Of a DNA stretch of 64,000 nucleotides, positions 23,368 through 32,859 are shown piece by piece. A program made the translations under genes and the position numbers. This DNA is from Thalassobacillus cyri. GTDB lineage: Bacteria > Bacillota > Bacilli > Bacillales > Halobacillaceae. Position 1 is the stretch's first letter; the number at the start of each line of letters is the position of its first letter. The notes beneath the pieces are model-generated. The model worked only from the letters and a program-made list of their open reading frames with translations. It was not told the origin of the DNA and ran no database searches. The DNA is taken from NCBI RefSeq assembly GCF_900107755.1, contig NZ_FNQR01000014.1, forward strand, positions 41,368 through 105,367, written 5' to 3'.

Positions 23368-25281
23368 TTACTCATTAAACCTTACTTCCCCAGGTACTAC
23401 AATCTTGTAAGGGATTTCTATTTTTTTCCCACTCTCCAGCATGATCTTCACATTCATATGAGTAGTTCCCGCAGCATGAAGTAGATTTCCAGTCATTTTG
23501 TACGTGTCATGATTAATTTTAAAGGCTTTATTTTCTATACTCCATAATGGCGGCATAGTCATCTCTACTTTTACTTGGTGAATTTCAGGAGCCTTTTCAA
23601 AATCTAAAGTAATTGTATTTAAGCCCATTTCTAAAGGAGTAATTTCTACATTCACATCTAAATCTGATTGTTTTGTGTTTTCTTTATAAACTCCTTGTTC
23701 GGCAGCACTAGGGTTGGCAGCTACCAAAGTTGCAGCAAAAAAGAGTAGAATCACCCCATAAATCACTTCTGTTCTAGCTCGTTTTAAAAAAGAACCGGCT
23801 ACTTTGATGCTGAAATTTTTCACTTTTTTTCTTTGAAGATATCCTAAATAAATTAACAATAAAAATAACAGATTTTTAGCAACTAAGGACATACCCCATT
23901 TACTTTCTATTAAGCTTTCAATAGAAAATGAAGGCAGGAACTGAATAGTCATCCAAATTCCAGAAAAACCAATCAATACAATACTGATCAAAGCCCATTT
24001 CGAAAAACAAGGACCTGCTGTTCTAAACCACTCCTTGGAATCCAGGTGTTTAGGTTTAGCAACCAAAGCCCATAATCCACCCACCCAAATGCCAACAGCT
24101 AAGACATGTATGGAAGCGGCAACAATTGTTATGTATCCGCCATAACTGGGATAGGAAGCGTGCCCGATAATAAATGGCCATAATAATAGAGCCGAACCAA
24201 AAAAGAAGAGGCGCATGTTTTTAATCCAGAAACCGATTGTAATAAGAGTTAATTGGACCATCGGAACCCAGGAAAACTTTATTGATATGAATTCTTTTAT
24301 CGATAATTCCGTAAAATCTAGTTTATGATGAATAATTAGTAGTATAAGTCCCAGGACACTGAACAAGTAAAAGGTTAAATTTATTTTATTTAGTATTTGC
24401 TGTTCTACTCGCTTCTTTAAAATAATTGTTTGAAACCACGTTATTCCGAATAAAGCGGTTAAACCAATGAATGTAAACCAGTAAGCAATCTGATTTAGCC
24501 CAAAAGATAAACTAGAGATATTCCATTCAACATTATTACCATTATTAATAGCCATCGATGAAAACTCTTTAACAGCAAAGTAATAGACTCCCATATTACT
24601 CCTTAGAAAGGAACTTGTGTCTTGATTACGCAGCGAAGCATTCCAGGTTATTTGATAAGTTCCAGAGGAAAGTTTTTCAGCAAGCGGGATAATAATATGC
24701 CTTGGGTTACTGGAGTCAATCTGTGCTTCTTTTAATTGAACAGGCTGGTGGTTGTCATTAAAGATACCTATAGCTGTCAGTTCCACTACTTGATTAAACC
24801 ACAGTTCCAATTGTTCCGGTGACTCCTCATAGATTTCCCCGTCAGAAACATTTGATTTGAGTAATTTTATCTCCTTATACTCCGACTTTGTTGCTTCTTC
24901 AACAGTGAACCTGAAATCTTCTTCAATAACATACCCATCCTGAGCAATTACATTTATTTGGACCATATATGTTCCGGATTCTAACTCTTCATTTAAATTG
25001 GTGATGACGTGTCCAGCGCCAGCAGAGTCTAGAGAGCTTACGGGTACTTGCTTGCCTTTACTATCCATTATTCTTATAGAATTGTTATGAGTGACTACTG
25101 GATCCTCAAACCAAACTTCAACAGTTTTCGGTGCTTGTTCTAAAACCTCTCCCCCTTTTGGAAAAGTTTTCTTTAAAGAAGAATGTGCATCAGCGGATAA
25201 AGTATAAGTAAATAGCAAAAAAAAGAATATTATAAAACACGAAAATAACCCGTGTATTTTTAAAGAATTAGGTCTATTCAT
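23368..25281 (-). CDS. CopC-CopD fusion copper transport/resistance protein (YcnJ-like)
   Basis: A protein of about 637 residues. After a signal peptide the mature end begins AHSSLKKTFPKGGEVL, with the N-terminal His typical of CopC copper sites; two CopC-like beta domains seem to be present, up to about residue 240. Eight or so membrane helices of the CopD domain follow, then a YtkA-like C-terminal domain (VKVEMTMPPLWSIENK). B. subtilis YcnJ has this layout and serves copper uptake. The start at 25281 fits the signal peptide with AAAGGGAG upstream; longer starts are possible. It ends a minus-strand block of copper/redox genes. Confidence 0.85.
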   Translation of the reverse strand: MNRPNSLKIHGLFSCFIIFFFLLFTYTLSADAHSSLKKTFPKGGEVLEQAPKTVEVWFEDPVVTHNNSIRIMDSKGKQVPVSSLDSAGAGHVITNLNEELESGTYMVQINVIAQDGYVIEEDFRFTVEEATKSEYKEIKLLKSNVSDGEIYEESPEQLELWFNQVVELTAIGIFNDNHQPVQLKEAQIDSSNPRHIIIPLAEKLSSGTYQITWNASLRNQDTSSFLRSNMGVYYFAVKEFSSMAINNGNNVEWNISSLSFGLNQIAYWFTFIGLTALFGITWFQTIILKKRVEQQILNKINLTFYLFSVLGLILLIIHHKLDFTELSIKEFISIKFSWVPMVQLTLITIGFWIKNMRLFFFGSALLLWPFIIGHASYPSYGGYITIVAASIHVLAVGIWVGGLWALVAKPKHLDSKEWFRTAGPCFSKWALISIVLIGFSGIWMTIQFLPSFSIESLIESKWGMSLVAKNLLFLLLIYLGYLQRKKVKNFSIKVAGSFLKRARTEVIYGVILLFFAATLVAANPSAAEQGVYKENTKQSDLDVNVEITPLEMGLNTITLDFEKAPEIHQVKVEMTMPPLWSIENKAFKINHDTYKMTGNLLHAAGTTHMNVKIMLESGKKIEIPYKIVVPGEVRFNE

Positions 25282-25486
25282 GTAAAATAAAATGCTCCCT
25301 TTCCTCTTCTTTTTCATAACTAATCTAGAAAAAGACATATTTTATCTGATAGTTGCAAGCAAAAAACAAAGCATAATTGAAGTAATTCATAAGCTTTTCC
25401 TCCTGTAATCCTGTCTAAAAGAGGAAGGAAATCGCCTTTGATAACTTAGTATAAGTCTAGTCTGTAAGGTTTTACCATCAAACCAT

Positions 25487-26086
25487 TTAATCTCTCTCTT
25501 CATTTAAACAAACTATGTATAAAAATAGTCCTTTAAAATAAGAATGAACTTTCAACACAGATAAATCGGTTAGCTTTAATAGCCTTACTGTATCTCTATT
25601 TAAATGACAGCCATCACAAACACTTTTCCAAAATGGGGTTAAGGCTTCTTGTGCCTTACCAATGACCGGGTGGTTCACTTTAACATGCTCCAAGAGTAAA
25701 ATGCTGGCTCCGGGCTTGCTAACTCGTTTAATTTCACGGAAAGCCTTTAATGGATCTGAAATGCTGCAAAAAACAAGCGTGGCTACTACGGTATCAAATG
25801 TGTTATCGGCAAAAGGAAGTTTTTCCGCTTTGGCCAAATGGATGTGAATCGGAACTTGAGAGGATTTCACCTGTCTCTGTGCCTGTTTATTCATCCATGG
25901 ATTTGGCTCGATTGCATCTACTTTTGCAGCGTATTTATAATAAGGAAAGTTCATTCCTGTACCTGACCCCACCTCCAGTACTCTTCCTCCTGCCTGTTCT
26001 GAAAGCATTTTTCGGATTTTCCTTAATTTAGTTAAGTCAAGTGGCTTCATTACGATATTATAAAGCTTTGGAAACCATCTTCCCAA
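25487..26086 (-). CDS. SAM-dependent methyltransferase, class I
   Basis: About 199 residues. Motif I is RVLEVGSGTGMNFPYY, motif II KVDAIEPNPWM and a post-I block LPFADNTFDTVVATLVFCSI, the pattern of UbiE/COQ5-like small-molecule methyltransferases. The substrate is unknown. TTG at 26086 is preferred because GGAGGTG lies 8 bp upstream; the ATG at 26116 would add ten residues. Related genes often stand beside copper or cytochrome genes in Bacillaceae, an association I recall only loosely. Confidence 0.78.
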   Translation of the reverse strand: MGRWFPKLYNIVMKPLDLTKLRKIRKMLSEQAGGRVLEVGSGTGMNFPYYKYAAKVDAIEPNPWMNKQAQRQVKSSQVPIHIHLAKAEKLPFADNTFDTVVATLVFCSISDPLKAFREIKRVSKPGASILLLEHVKVNHPVIGKAQEALTPFWKSVCDGCHLNRDTVRLLKLTDLSVLKVHSYFKGLFLYIVCLNEERD

Positions 26087-26117
26087 TGTTTTCTCACCTC
26101 CAAAGTCACTCCCCATG

Positions 26118-26147
26118 AAAATAAGGCCTCAAATGGAGGCCTTATCA
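26118..26147 (-). terminator. Terminator between the Met-rich gene and the methyltransferase
   Basis: ATAAGGCCTC and GAGGCCTTAT form a stem around a 6-nt loop, with TTTTC downstream on the minus strand. Confidence 0.8.
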
Positions 26148-26159
26148 TTAAAGCAAAAG

Positions 26160-26390
26160 TTACTTATTTTCAGTCGTCTCCCCATATGCCTCCATGAAAT
26201 CGCCACAGGCATTCATCATCTTCTGCCCTTCCGCTGAATTCATTGCTTCCATCATGTTCATCATTCCATTCCCACTCATCATATTCCCCATTCCGTTATT
26301 ATCTGGTTCTTGGGCAAAGGTGGTAGTTCCTACTACTAATAGAGTGGCTAAAGCAAATGATAAAGCAAAAGGTACTTTTCTGATTTTCAT
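26160..26390 (-). CDS. Secreted Met-rich small protein
   Basis: A 76-residue protein with a clear signal peptide ending TTFAQE near residue 27. It is followed by NNGMGNMMSGNGMMNMMEAM, which is very rich in Met, and one Cys in MMNACGDFMEAYGE. Methionine clusters bind Cu(I) in many exported proteins, so a copper-binding role beside CopCD and CcdA is plausible but not shown. AAAGGAGCTTAAAC precedes the ATG. Confidence 0.75.
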   Translation of the reverse strand: MKIRKVPFALSFALATLLVVGTTTFAQEPDNNGMGNMMSGNGMMNMMEAMNSAEGQKMMNACGDFMEAYGETTENK

Positions 26391-26466
26391 GTTTAAGCTC
26401 CTTTCTACTAACTGGGATACTTTAAGTATCCCCTATAAATTTGTTGAATTTGTGAAGATAGAAAGT

Positions 26467-26682
26467 TTAATTATTACTTTTTAAAACCTTCTTTTTTTCT
26501 TCAAATTCTTGATAATCAATCTCCCCTCTGGCAAGCCTTTCTTTTAAAATTTCCATGGTTGAATCCTCTCTCTTTTCAAAAGGTTTTAATATCAAAAGTA
26601 CTACCCCGTATATCAAGAATCCTAAAATCACAATCCAGAGAATCATGTTTATTACCATACTCCCACCCATCATGGACATCAC
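26467..26682 (-). CDS. SHOCT-domain membrane protein
   Basis: A 71-residue protein with one membrane helix (about 10-33) and a C-terminal SHOCT motif ILKERLARGEIDYQEFEEKK. SHOCT tails occur on many small membrane proteins and probably mediate oligomerisation. The Met-rich start MMSMMGGSM suits the copper context. GGAGG lies 9 bp before the GTG used here; an ATG follows directly. Confidence 0.8.
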   Translation of the reverse strand: MMSMMGGSMVINMILWIVILGFLIYGVVLLILKPFEKREDSTMEILKERLARGEIDYQEFEEKKKVLKSNN

Positions 26683-26724
26683 AGCACAAAACCTCCGTTC
26701 TTATTTACCTTGTGTTTTGATTGC

Positions 26725-26934
26725 TTATTTGTCTTTCCTCTTTTTCAACAAAACGAAATAGACAAAACCTACAATTACAAGTGGTATGCCCATCCATAAA
26801 CAAAGCTGCAAAAACGTTTTTAAATAAGCTTCTCCTGATGATTCTGCAGCCCACATGGTTGTTGCGGAAAGCGTTAGACACATTAAGCCAGTTCCAATCA
26901 GCAACAGGATAATGAACCATTCTATCTTTTTCAT
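26725..26934 (-). CDS. Small two-helix membrane protein
   Basis: A 69-residue protein with two hydrophobic helices (about 5-28 and 40-62) and a KKRKDK tail. Family not recognised. GGAGGCAAT precedes the ATG, and the histidine-kinase gene ends only 10 bp upstream, so it is probably cotranscribed with the two-component system. Confidence 0.7.
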   Translation of the reverse strand: MKKIEWFIILLLIGTGLMCLTLSATTMWAAESSGEAYLKTFLQLCLWMGIPLVIVGFVYFVLLKKRKDK

Positions 26935-26943
26935 ATTGCCTCC

Positions 26944-28320
26944 TCACTCAGCTTGAGGGAAACTTAGCTGAAACCTCGTACCTTTACCTACTTGGCTACT
27001 CACGGAAATAGACCCATTTTGTAAATCAACCAAATGTTTAACTATGGCTAATCCTAACCCTGTGCCGCCAAGTTCTCTGGAACGGGATTTTTCAACGCGA
27101 TGAAAACGGTCAAAAACAAAAGAAAGCTCTTCTTCCGGAATTCCTATTCCCGTGTCCTCAATAACTACGTTCACTTGGTTATCCTCATGCCATACTTGAA
27201 CATTAACCGCCCCTCTTTCAGTATAACGAGCTGCATTGCCCAACAAATTTATGAAAATTTGTTCTAGACGGTCTCCGTCAGCCTCAATAGCGGGCACATT
27301 TTCCTCAAAGTAACTGTTCAATAGGATCCCCTTTTGCTCGAATTCCATTTTGACTTTAAAAAAAGCACTTTCCAGTACATCGGTAAGGTGGAGCGTAGTC
27401 ATGTGAAGGTCAAATTTGCCTTCCTCCATTTTGGATAAATCAAATAGGTCATTAATCAAACCGACCATTCTTTCGGTTTCACTTTCAATAATCGTTAGAT
27501 AGTGAAGTCGTTCCTCTTCTGTTTGGTAAAGATTCTGTTTTAACACTTGCGCATAACCTTTCATGTATGTGATAGGTGTCCGTAATTCATGTGACACATT
27601 GGCAAAAAACTCGCTCCGATTCGAACGGTATCGATTGATTTCAATGGCAAGGTCGTTAATTGCTTTTCCTAATGATCCTATTTCATCGTTTGAAGGTATG
27701 TCTACACGTATATCTAAGTTTCCCTTTGCGATATCCCTGGTCGCTTGTTCTATTTCCAGAAGCGGTCCGGATATTGTCTTTGACAGTAAGAATGTAAAAC
27801 CTAATGCTAAGAATAACGCACCGACAGCAGACAGTATTAGTAGATCCCTTATTTTCTCGACCGGTTCCTGAATATCATTTATAGGTGCCAGAACAAAAAA
27901 GGCTCCTTGAAAACCATCCGATTGGACAATAGGATGACCAGACCCAAGGTAATTATTATTTGCTTCTGCATTATGAAATGTTTTTTGAACAGATTGTCCC
28001 TCAGATAAAAGTTGTATATCTTCCCGGGACAGGTTTGTCAATTGGAGACCAGAGTCTGTCACAACCTTTCCTTCAGCATCTACAATATAAATTTCCTTAT
28101 TGGTCAGCTCAGCCAATGTCTGAAACATCTGAACACTCATATCATTGTTCAGAGAAGGAAGGGTAAGAGCATACTTTTGAGATAAATCACTTATTTCTTC
28201 CTGAACTTGATTATAATAAAAGTTAGTGAATATTTGGTTGGCTACATACCCTAGGGGCAGCAAAACGACTAAAAACAAGGCCATAATCGTTCCGCCAAGT
28301 TTTAGAACAATCTTATTCAT
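26944..28320 (-). CDS. Sensor histidine kinase
   Basis: A 458-residue membrane kinase. Two helices (about 8-32 and 162-182) flank an extracytoplasmic sensor domain. HAMP (about 180-233), the HisKA box FFANVSHELRTPITYMKGY (His244) and an HATPase domain with N, G1 (DTGIGIP), F and G2 (GGTGLGLAIV) boxes follow. Its ATG overlaps the stop of the response regulator gene. The signal is unknown; the neighbouring copper and thiol-redox genes suggest metal or envelope stress. Confidence 0.9.
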   Translation of the reverse strand: MNKIVLKLGGTIMALFLVVLLPLGYVANQIFTNFYYNQVQEEISDLSQKYALTLPSLNNDMSVQMFQTLAELTNKEIYIVDAEGKVVTDSGLQLTNLSREDIQLLSEGQSVQKTFHNAEANNNYLGSGHPIVQSDGFQGAFFVLAPINDIQEPVEKIRDLLILSAVGALFLALGFTFLLSKTISGPLLEIEQATRDIAKGNLDIRVDIPSNDEIGSLGKAINDLAIEINRYRSNRSEFFANVSHELRTPITYMKGYAQVLKQNLYQTEEERLHYLTIIESETERMVGLINDLFDLSKMEEGKFDLHMTTLHLTDVLESAFFKVKMEFEQKGILLNSYFEENVPAIEADGDRLEQIFINLLGNAARYTERGAVNVQVWHEDNQVNVVIEDTGIGIPEEELSFVFDRFHRVEKSRSRELGGTGLGLAIVKHLVDLQNGSISVSSQVGKGTRFQLSFPQAE

Positions 28321-29020
28321 GCTGAGGTTGATCTCCTGGAGTATTGAACTTATACCCGACTCCCCAGACGGTTTTGATGGGGATATAAGATAACCCCGTT
28401 TTTCCAAGCTTCTCTCTTATATTCTTAACGTGCGTGTCAATCGCTCTCAAATCTCTGTATTCATTCATGCCCCATATTGTATCTAATAACATTTCCCGGG
28501 TAAAAACCCTTTTAGGCTGGCTTGCTAATGAATGGATAATCTCAAACTCTTTTGGAGTCATTTCCACTGGGACACCTCTGCAGATTACTACCCTGCTTTC
28601 ATAATCAATGGTCAAATCCTTCAGTAATAGTGTTGTTTCATCAGCCTTCTCTTTACCTATATGTCTCCGCAGTAACGCCTTTACACGTGCGACCAGTTCT
28701 TCTGGGGCAAATGGTTTAATCAAATAATCATCCGCACCCAGATTTAAGCCGTGGACGCGATCGTTTATTTCGTTACGAGCGGTTAACATAAGAATAGGTA
28801 TCTGGCTGATCTTACGAAGCTCAGAGCAAACTTCCCAGCCATCCATACCAGGCATCATGATATCTAGTATTAGTAAATCATAGGTGTTTTGTTGAACCAT
28901 TGATACTGCTTCATTTCCATCTCTAGCTTCATCAACATGAAATTTTTCCTTAGACAAATAAATCTTGATTAAGTTTCTCATGTTCCATTCATCATCCACT
29001 ACTAAGATCTTATCATTCAT
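28313..29020 (-). CDS. OmpR/PhoB-family response regulator
   Basis: A 235-residue regulator with a receiver domain (acidic DDEW near 9-12, phosphoacceptor Asp53 in LLILDIMMPGMDG, Lys near 104 in YLIKPF) and a winged-helix DNA-binding domain (MTPKEFEIIHSLASQPKRVF). It overlaps the kinase gene by 8 bp, so they form a pair. The ATG at 29020 follows AAAGAGGGTTGTCT; an in-frame TTG two codons upstream is less likely. Targets are unknown. Confidence 0.9.
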   Translation of the reverse strand: MNDKILVVDDEWNMRNLIKIYLSKEKFHVDEARDGNEAVSMVQQNTYDLLILDIMMPGMDGWEVCSELRKISQIPILMLTARNEINDRVHGLNLGADDYLIKPFAPEELVARVKALLRRHIGKEKADETTLLLKDLTIDYESRVVICRGVPVEMTPKEFEIIHSLASQPKRVFTREMLLDTIWGMNEYRDLRAIDTHVKNIREKLGKTGLSYIPIKTVWGVGYKFNTPGDQPQHE

Positions 29021-29120
29021 AGACAACCCTCTTTTTTGATTGCGTGTTTTTCAAAAAGCCTTCTTATTTATATTTTTATCAATTTTACTACTTATAATAA
29101 CTTATCTTAAACTGTCCGAG

Positions 29121-30293
29121 TCAGTTGTTTTTATGTTGTTGCTTTGCTATCCCCTTATCAACGCTTTGGTTCCATGTATCCCCACCATCATGGGAAAAGT
29201 AGATATCCTTTGTATTGGTAGCAAAAACAAGTTCATCCTTGTTTTCCGGATTTTGTTTCACATAAGCTATCGAATCACCATCCAATGTGGGAATATCTAA
29301 TTCAGATACTTCCCTATCAGGTAGTTCGATTCGAAATAGCTTCACACCGTCGGCCTGTGTGGCTACCAGCAGATTATTCTGGTGATCAAATGAAATAGCT
29401 GAAATTTTAACTAATCTCGGGAGTTTTTCAAAATGATTACCATGATCATCCGACAGGAAAGCGCCTTGATTGGTCCCTATAGCAACGACTCCTTCTTTTG
29501 TTGGATGAGCTGCGAGAGAGGTAGCTTGCCCTTCTAAGCCTTGTAACAAGCTTTTATTCCAGGTTTTTGTGTCATCAGATGAATAATAGAACCCCGGTTG
29601 GTCCATGCGCGAATTTTCCGATGGATTAAACACATAAATCTCTTGTGTTTCATATCCCACTGTCATTCCATGGAAGTCTACCTCGCCATATAAGTCAAGC
29701 TTCTCCAGGGTTTTTCCTAGGTCTTTAGTCTTCACAATACCCAGTGGGTTAGCTAAGTCAGAATTAGGCGCAGGATGGCCGCTACTATAAAACCCTTCCT
29801 TTACCATGGAGAAGCCCATGTAGTCATGCTTTTTCCCTTCCTCAGGAACGGTCCATAAGCCATCTTTGTAGACCCGTAATCCATCATGTGCCGGTACAAA
29901 CAGTTCTTTCCCATCGCTCGTATATCCAAGCCCATGAATATGCTTGAAGGTGACTTCTTTTTCCCCACCATTAATATTGATCATCATTAAAAAGAAAAGA
30001 GTTGATACGGAAACTAGCACGGAAATCCATTTATATGTTGCACGCCTTTTTGAAACGGCATGGTGTTTCTTGCGATTTTCTTTATTTTTCACATCAAGAT
30101 TATTCATTTTTCGCTTCATCCATATAACTAATCCAAGAAAAGTCACCAATACTAAGAGAGAAGCAATGAAACCATAGTTCCAATAGTTAACCACTTCTTC
30201 ATTCTCATGTGTTTCTGTGCCATGTGCAAGTACATTAATCGGAATAATAAACAAAATAAAATTTATAGCTGATAAAAAAATTAATTTTTTCAT
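29121..30293 (-). CDS. F510_1955-type BNR/beta-propeller exported protein
   Basis: A 390-residue protein. A signal peptide (MKKLIFLSAINFILFIIPIN) is followed by two further hydrophobic segments near 42-62 and 88-105. A sialidase/BNR-like propeller comes next, with repeated GFYYSSDDTKTWN, GAFLSDDHGNHFE and DIYFSHDGGDTWN blocks (Asp-box pattern). Homologues are annotated as F510_1955 family glycosylhydrolases, although activity is unproven. The ATG at 30293 follows AGGAGCG; the frame stays open far upstream but without coding character. It sits within the copper/redox block. Confidence 0.78.
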   Translation of the reverse strand: MKKLIFLSAINFILFIIPINVLAHGTETHENEEVVNYWNYGFIASLLVLVTFLGLVIWMKRKMNNLDVKNKENRKKHHAVSKRRATYKWISVLVSVSTLFFLMMININGGEKEVTFKHIHGLGYTSDGKELFVPAHDGLRVYKDGLWTVPEEGKKHDYMGFSMVKEGFYSSGHPAPNSDLANPLGIVKTKDLGKTLEKLDLYGEVDFHGMTVGYETQEIYVFNPSENSRMDQPGFYYSSDDTKTWNKSLLQGLEGQATSLAAHPTKEGVVAIGTNQGAFLSDDHGNHFEKLPRLVKISAISFDHQNNLLVATQADGVKLFRIELPDREVSELDIPTLDGDSIAYVKQNPENKDELVFATNTKDIYFSHDGGDTWNQSVDKGIAKQQHKNN

Positions 30294-30361
30294 GATTTTT
30301 ACGCTCCTGTGAAATTTATAGTACCTAACCGCGTGTTGTATGAGTAAATGGATATTCTCTA

Positions 30362-31090
30362 TTACCAATATGTTAACGTATCGAGAATTCCAAGTAGGAT
30401 CAGCAACCAACCGGCAACTTGCTGAACGACTTGTCCAAACTTTCGACCTCTTTTCATCAACTTTCCACCTAATTGGAAATACCAGATCAAAAATATAGCA
30501 ATAAATAATGGTATAGAGGTCGCCAAACCGAAGATCGGTGGTAATATCGCCCCGTATGATGTAGATAAAACAAGTGGCATTAATGTTATAAAAAATAAAA
30601 TGAACATAGTTGGACAAAAAGCTAAAGTGAAACTAACCCCCATTAAAAAGCTGCCGAATTTACTATCTTTCAAGTAACGTTCCGGTACCTTCCCTATCTT
30701 AATTGTCCACCGCATCTTAAAAAAACCAACCATAAACATTCCGATAAAAATAAGCAAGGGACCGATTGCTTTTCTCATGTATGGTATGAACAAGGTTAGA
30801 TTTGCTTGAAACTCATTACCGAGCATCCATACAATTAAGCCGAGGATTGAGAAGACCGCCACCTTCCCTAGGGTAAACAGAAATATATGCTTCCATGGAA
30901 TTTTCTGTTGCAACGAACGGGTTCCATATATGGTGATAGCTCCGAGGTTTCCTGTAAACTGACAAGGGGCCAGAGCACCTACCAGACCAAGTATAAAAGC
31001 AGAAAAAAGGGGAAACCCTGTCCATTGATTTGCCAAACTTACAAAAGGACTGCTTAGAAAATTACTGATATCACTAAATACTTGATACAT
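30362..31090 (-). CDS. DsbD/CcdA-like membrane thiol-electron transporter
   Basis: A 242-residue protein with about six membrane helices. APCQFTGNLG (near 42) and LAFCPTMFI (near 155) each place one Cys in symmetric positions, as in the CcdA/DsbD transmembrane domain that passes electrons from cytoplasmic thioredoxin outward. It is distinct from the CcdA at 31258. GGAGGAATGATATG-type sequence precedes the start. It may serve copper-protein or cytochrome maturation together with the genes around it. Confidence 0.75.
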   Translation of the reverse strand: MYQVFSDISNFLSSPFVSLANQWTGFPLFSAFILGLVGALAPCQFTGNLGAITIYGTRSLQQKIPWKHIFLFTLGKVAVFSILGLIVWMLGNEFQANLTLFIPYMRKAIGPLLIFIGMFMVGFFKMRWTIKIGKVPERYLKDSKFGSFLMGVSFTLAFCPTMFILFFITLMPLVLSTSYGAILPPIFGLATSIPLFIAIFLIWYFQLGGKLMKRGRKFGQVVQQVAGWLLILLGILDTLTYW

Positions 31091-31213
31091 ATCATTCCTC
31101 CTACTAATACCAAAAACTGAAATGCCTTTTCATTTTATATTATTTGTATGTATAAATTGTGAGGAATTAAAGAATACGGATGTTTTTATCGATATACCAT
31201 CTTGAATGAAAAA

Positions 31214-31241
31214 AGCTCAAAGGAAAGAACTCCTTTGAGCT
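31214..31241 (-). terminator. Terminator of the resA-ccdA pair
   Basis: AGCTCAAAGGA and TCCTTTGAGCT form a perfect 11-bp stem, with a TTTTTT run on the minus-strand 3' side. Confidence 0.85.
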
Positions 31242-31257
31242 CATTATCTAGTCATTT

Positions 31258-31977
31258 TTAAAAACCAGTCCATCCGCCAAAAAATTGATTCGTAATGAAA
31301 GAAGTAAGACGGGTCATCCATCCGAATAACAGAAAAATTCCCATAAATATCATGGTATAGCCACCTATTTTCACAATTCTCCGGTTATGCCGCTTGATCC
31401 ATTTCATACGTCCGATAAAAAATGCCATCGTAAAAAATGGGATAGAAAAACCTAATACATAAGCGATCATATAGACTACCGCCTGGTCAGGGGCAGACAC
31501 CCCAAGTGCTATGACGGCTGCCAGAATCGGTCCCGTACAAGGCGTCCAGCCTGCAGCAAATGCCATTCCTACCGCACTGGATCCAATATAACCTTGGGGA
31601 CGGTGTTTTAACGTCACCTTGTAATCCTTCATTAAAAAATCAGGCTTGAAAATACCTAAAGTAATCAGTCCCAGCACAATAATCAAGACGGCTCCAAGCT
31701 GCCGAATCAAGTCATCATAACGCATGAACCAATTCCCAATCCAGGATGTGGAAAACCCGATGGCAATGAATATTATCGAAAATCCAAGTAAGAAAAATAA
31801 TGTATGCATCAACGGAGCTTTTTGCATCATAACATTCTTTTGCTTGAATTCATCGACGGATATCCCTGTAATATACGAGAGAAAAGCTGGGTAGAGGGGC
31901 AGGCAGCAGGGAGAGATGAACGATAAGAAACCTGCTCCGAACGCCAGAAAAATATTGATATCAGCCATTTGGACCAT
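31258..31977 (-). CDS. ccdA: Cytochrome c biogenesis protein CcdA
   Basis: A 239-residue CcdA with six membrane helices and the two conserved Cys regions SPCCLPLYPAF (near 23) and GWTPCTGPIL (near 137). It transfers reducing power to exported thioredoxin-like proteins such as ResA. The gene overlaps the 3' end of the ResA-like gene, so the pair is translationally coupled. ATG at 31977 (AAAGGA upstream) or ATG at 31968 are both possible. Confidence 0.88.
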   Translation of the reverse strand: MVQMADINIFLAFGAGFLSFISPCCLPLYPAFLSYITGISVDEFKQKNVMMQKAPLMHTLFFLLGFSIIFIAIGFSTSWIGNWFMRYDDLIRQLGAVLIIVLGLITLGIFKPDFLMKDYKVTLKHRPQGYIGSSAVGMAFAAGWTPCTGPILAAVIALGVSAPDQAVVYMIAYVLGFSIPFFTMAFFIGRMKWIKRHNRRIVKIGGYTMIFMGIFLLFGWMTRLTSFITNQFFGGWTGF

Positions 31978-32512
31978 TCCAATCCTTTGGCTGGATCTGT
32001 TTCATATAGCCTCGGATTTCTTCTTCCGTCATGCCTGCGGTATTCCGATTAACCACTTTTCCATTTTCATCAATCAAAAAAGTGACTGGGATCGGACTGA
32101 TTCCGTAAGCATCCAGTAATTGAGAATCCTTATCTAATAACACGGGGAAAGTCATTCCCTTTCGCTCAACAAATGCTTGTACAGTAAGCTTCGGTTCCCC
32201 GACATCCACTGCCAGCACTTCAACACCTTTGTCTTTGAATTTTTGATATTGACTTTCTATGTAGGGCATTTCTTCTTCACAGGGTTTACAATAGGTAGCC
32301 CACACATTCAGAAACACCCCTTGCCCGCGATAATCACTGAGTTGAACAGTATCACCAGACAAAGTTTCTAACCGAAAGTCAGGTGCCTGATCGCCTGCAT
32401 TAACAACATCAGAATCCTTCATGACGTTCTGATAAATAATAAATCCAATTATAAAAACAAACAGTCCCAGGATGGTAGACCGCATAATGAATCGTTTCTT
32501 TTGTTTATTCAC
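31961..32512 (-). CDS. ResA/TlpA-like membrane-anchored thioredoxin
   Basis: A 183-residue protein with one N-terminal membrane anchor (about 11-28) and a thioredoxin fold whose active site is WATYCKPCEEE (Cys75, Cys78). The cis-Pro region SPIPVTFLID is intact. ResA homologues keep apocytochrome c cysteines reduced outside the membrane, using electrons from CcdA, which is encoded directly downstream. The start is GTG after AGAGAGGGCAAGTA. This seems to be an accessory copy carried on the element. Confidence 0.88.
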   Translation of the reverse strand: MNKQKKRFIMRSTILGLFVFIIGFIIYQNVMKDSDVVNAGDQAPDFRLETLSGDTVQLSDYRGQGVFLNVWATYCKPCEEEMPYIESQYQKFKDKGVEVLAVDVGEPKLTVQAFVERKGMTFPVLLDKDSQLLDAYGISPIPVTFLIDENGKVVNRNTAGMTEEEIRGYMKQIQPKDWNGPNG

Positions 32513-32859
32513 TACTTGCCCTCTCTTTCTGCTGTATTGATGAAATATGCTTTAAAGTGAGACTAATAATTCAGAACGGAAAATAACAGCACATGCTATG
32601 ATAACAAGAAATTATGTGGATTTTATGTGTCCAATAAATTATCTTGGAATCTTAATTGTTTTAAAATAATTTCACATAGGAAAAAGACGATTCTTCAACC
32701 GTCTTCTTCATTGATAGGCTATTGAATTGTTTTAAACCCGGATAGTAATCACTTATTCTCATTTATTGATGTGAAGTTATAACTCTACCAGAACTATCAC
32801 TAAACGGAGGAAATTAGCAATGTCCGTCCATAAGCAAAGGAAACGGCACTTCTTCTTTT
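32513..32859. other. Intergenic stretch with weak signals
   Basis: An AAGACG..CGTCTT hairpin lies near 32685-32706. A 22-codon plus-strand frame from 32821, with a good GGAGG site (MSVHKQRKRHFFFYDRPLIR), runs into the following CIR. It may be the start of a truncated gene. Otherwise nothing clear. Confidence 0.4.

Noticed and set aside
29121..30617. Longer version of the BNR propeller gene starting at 30617
   Set aside because: The extra 108 residues overlap the DsbD-like gene and are not protein-like; a signal peptide with ribosome binding site starts at 30293.
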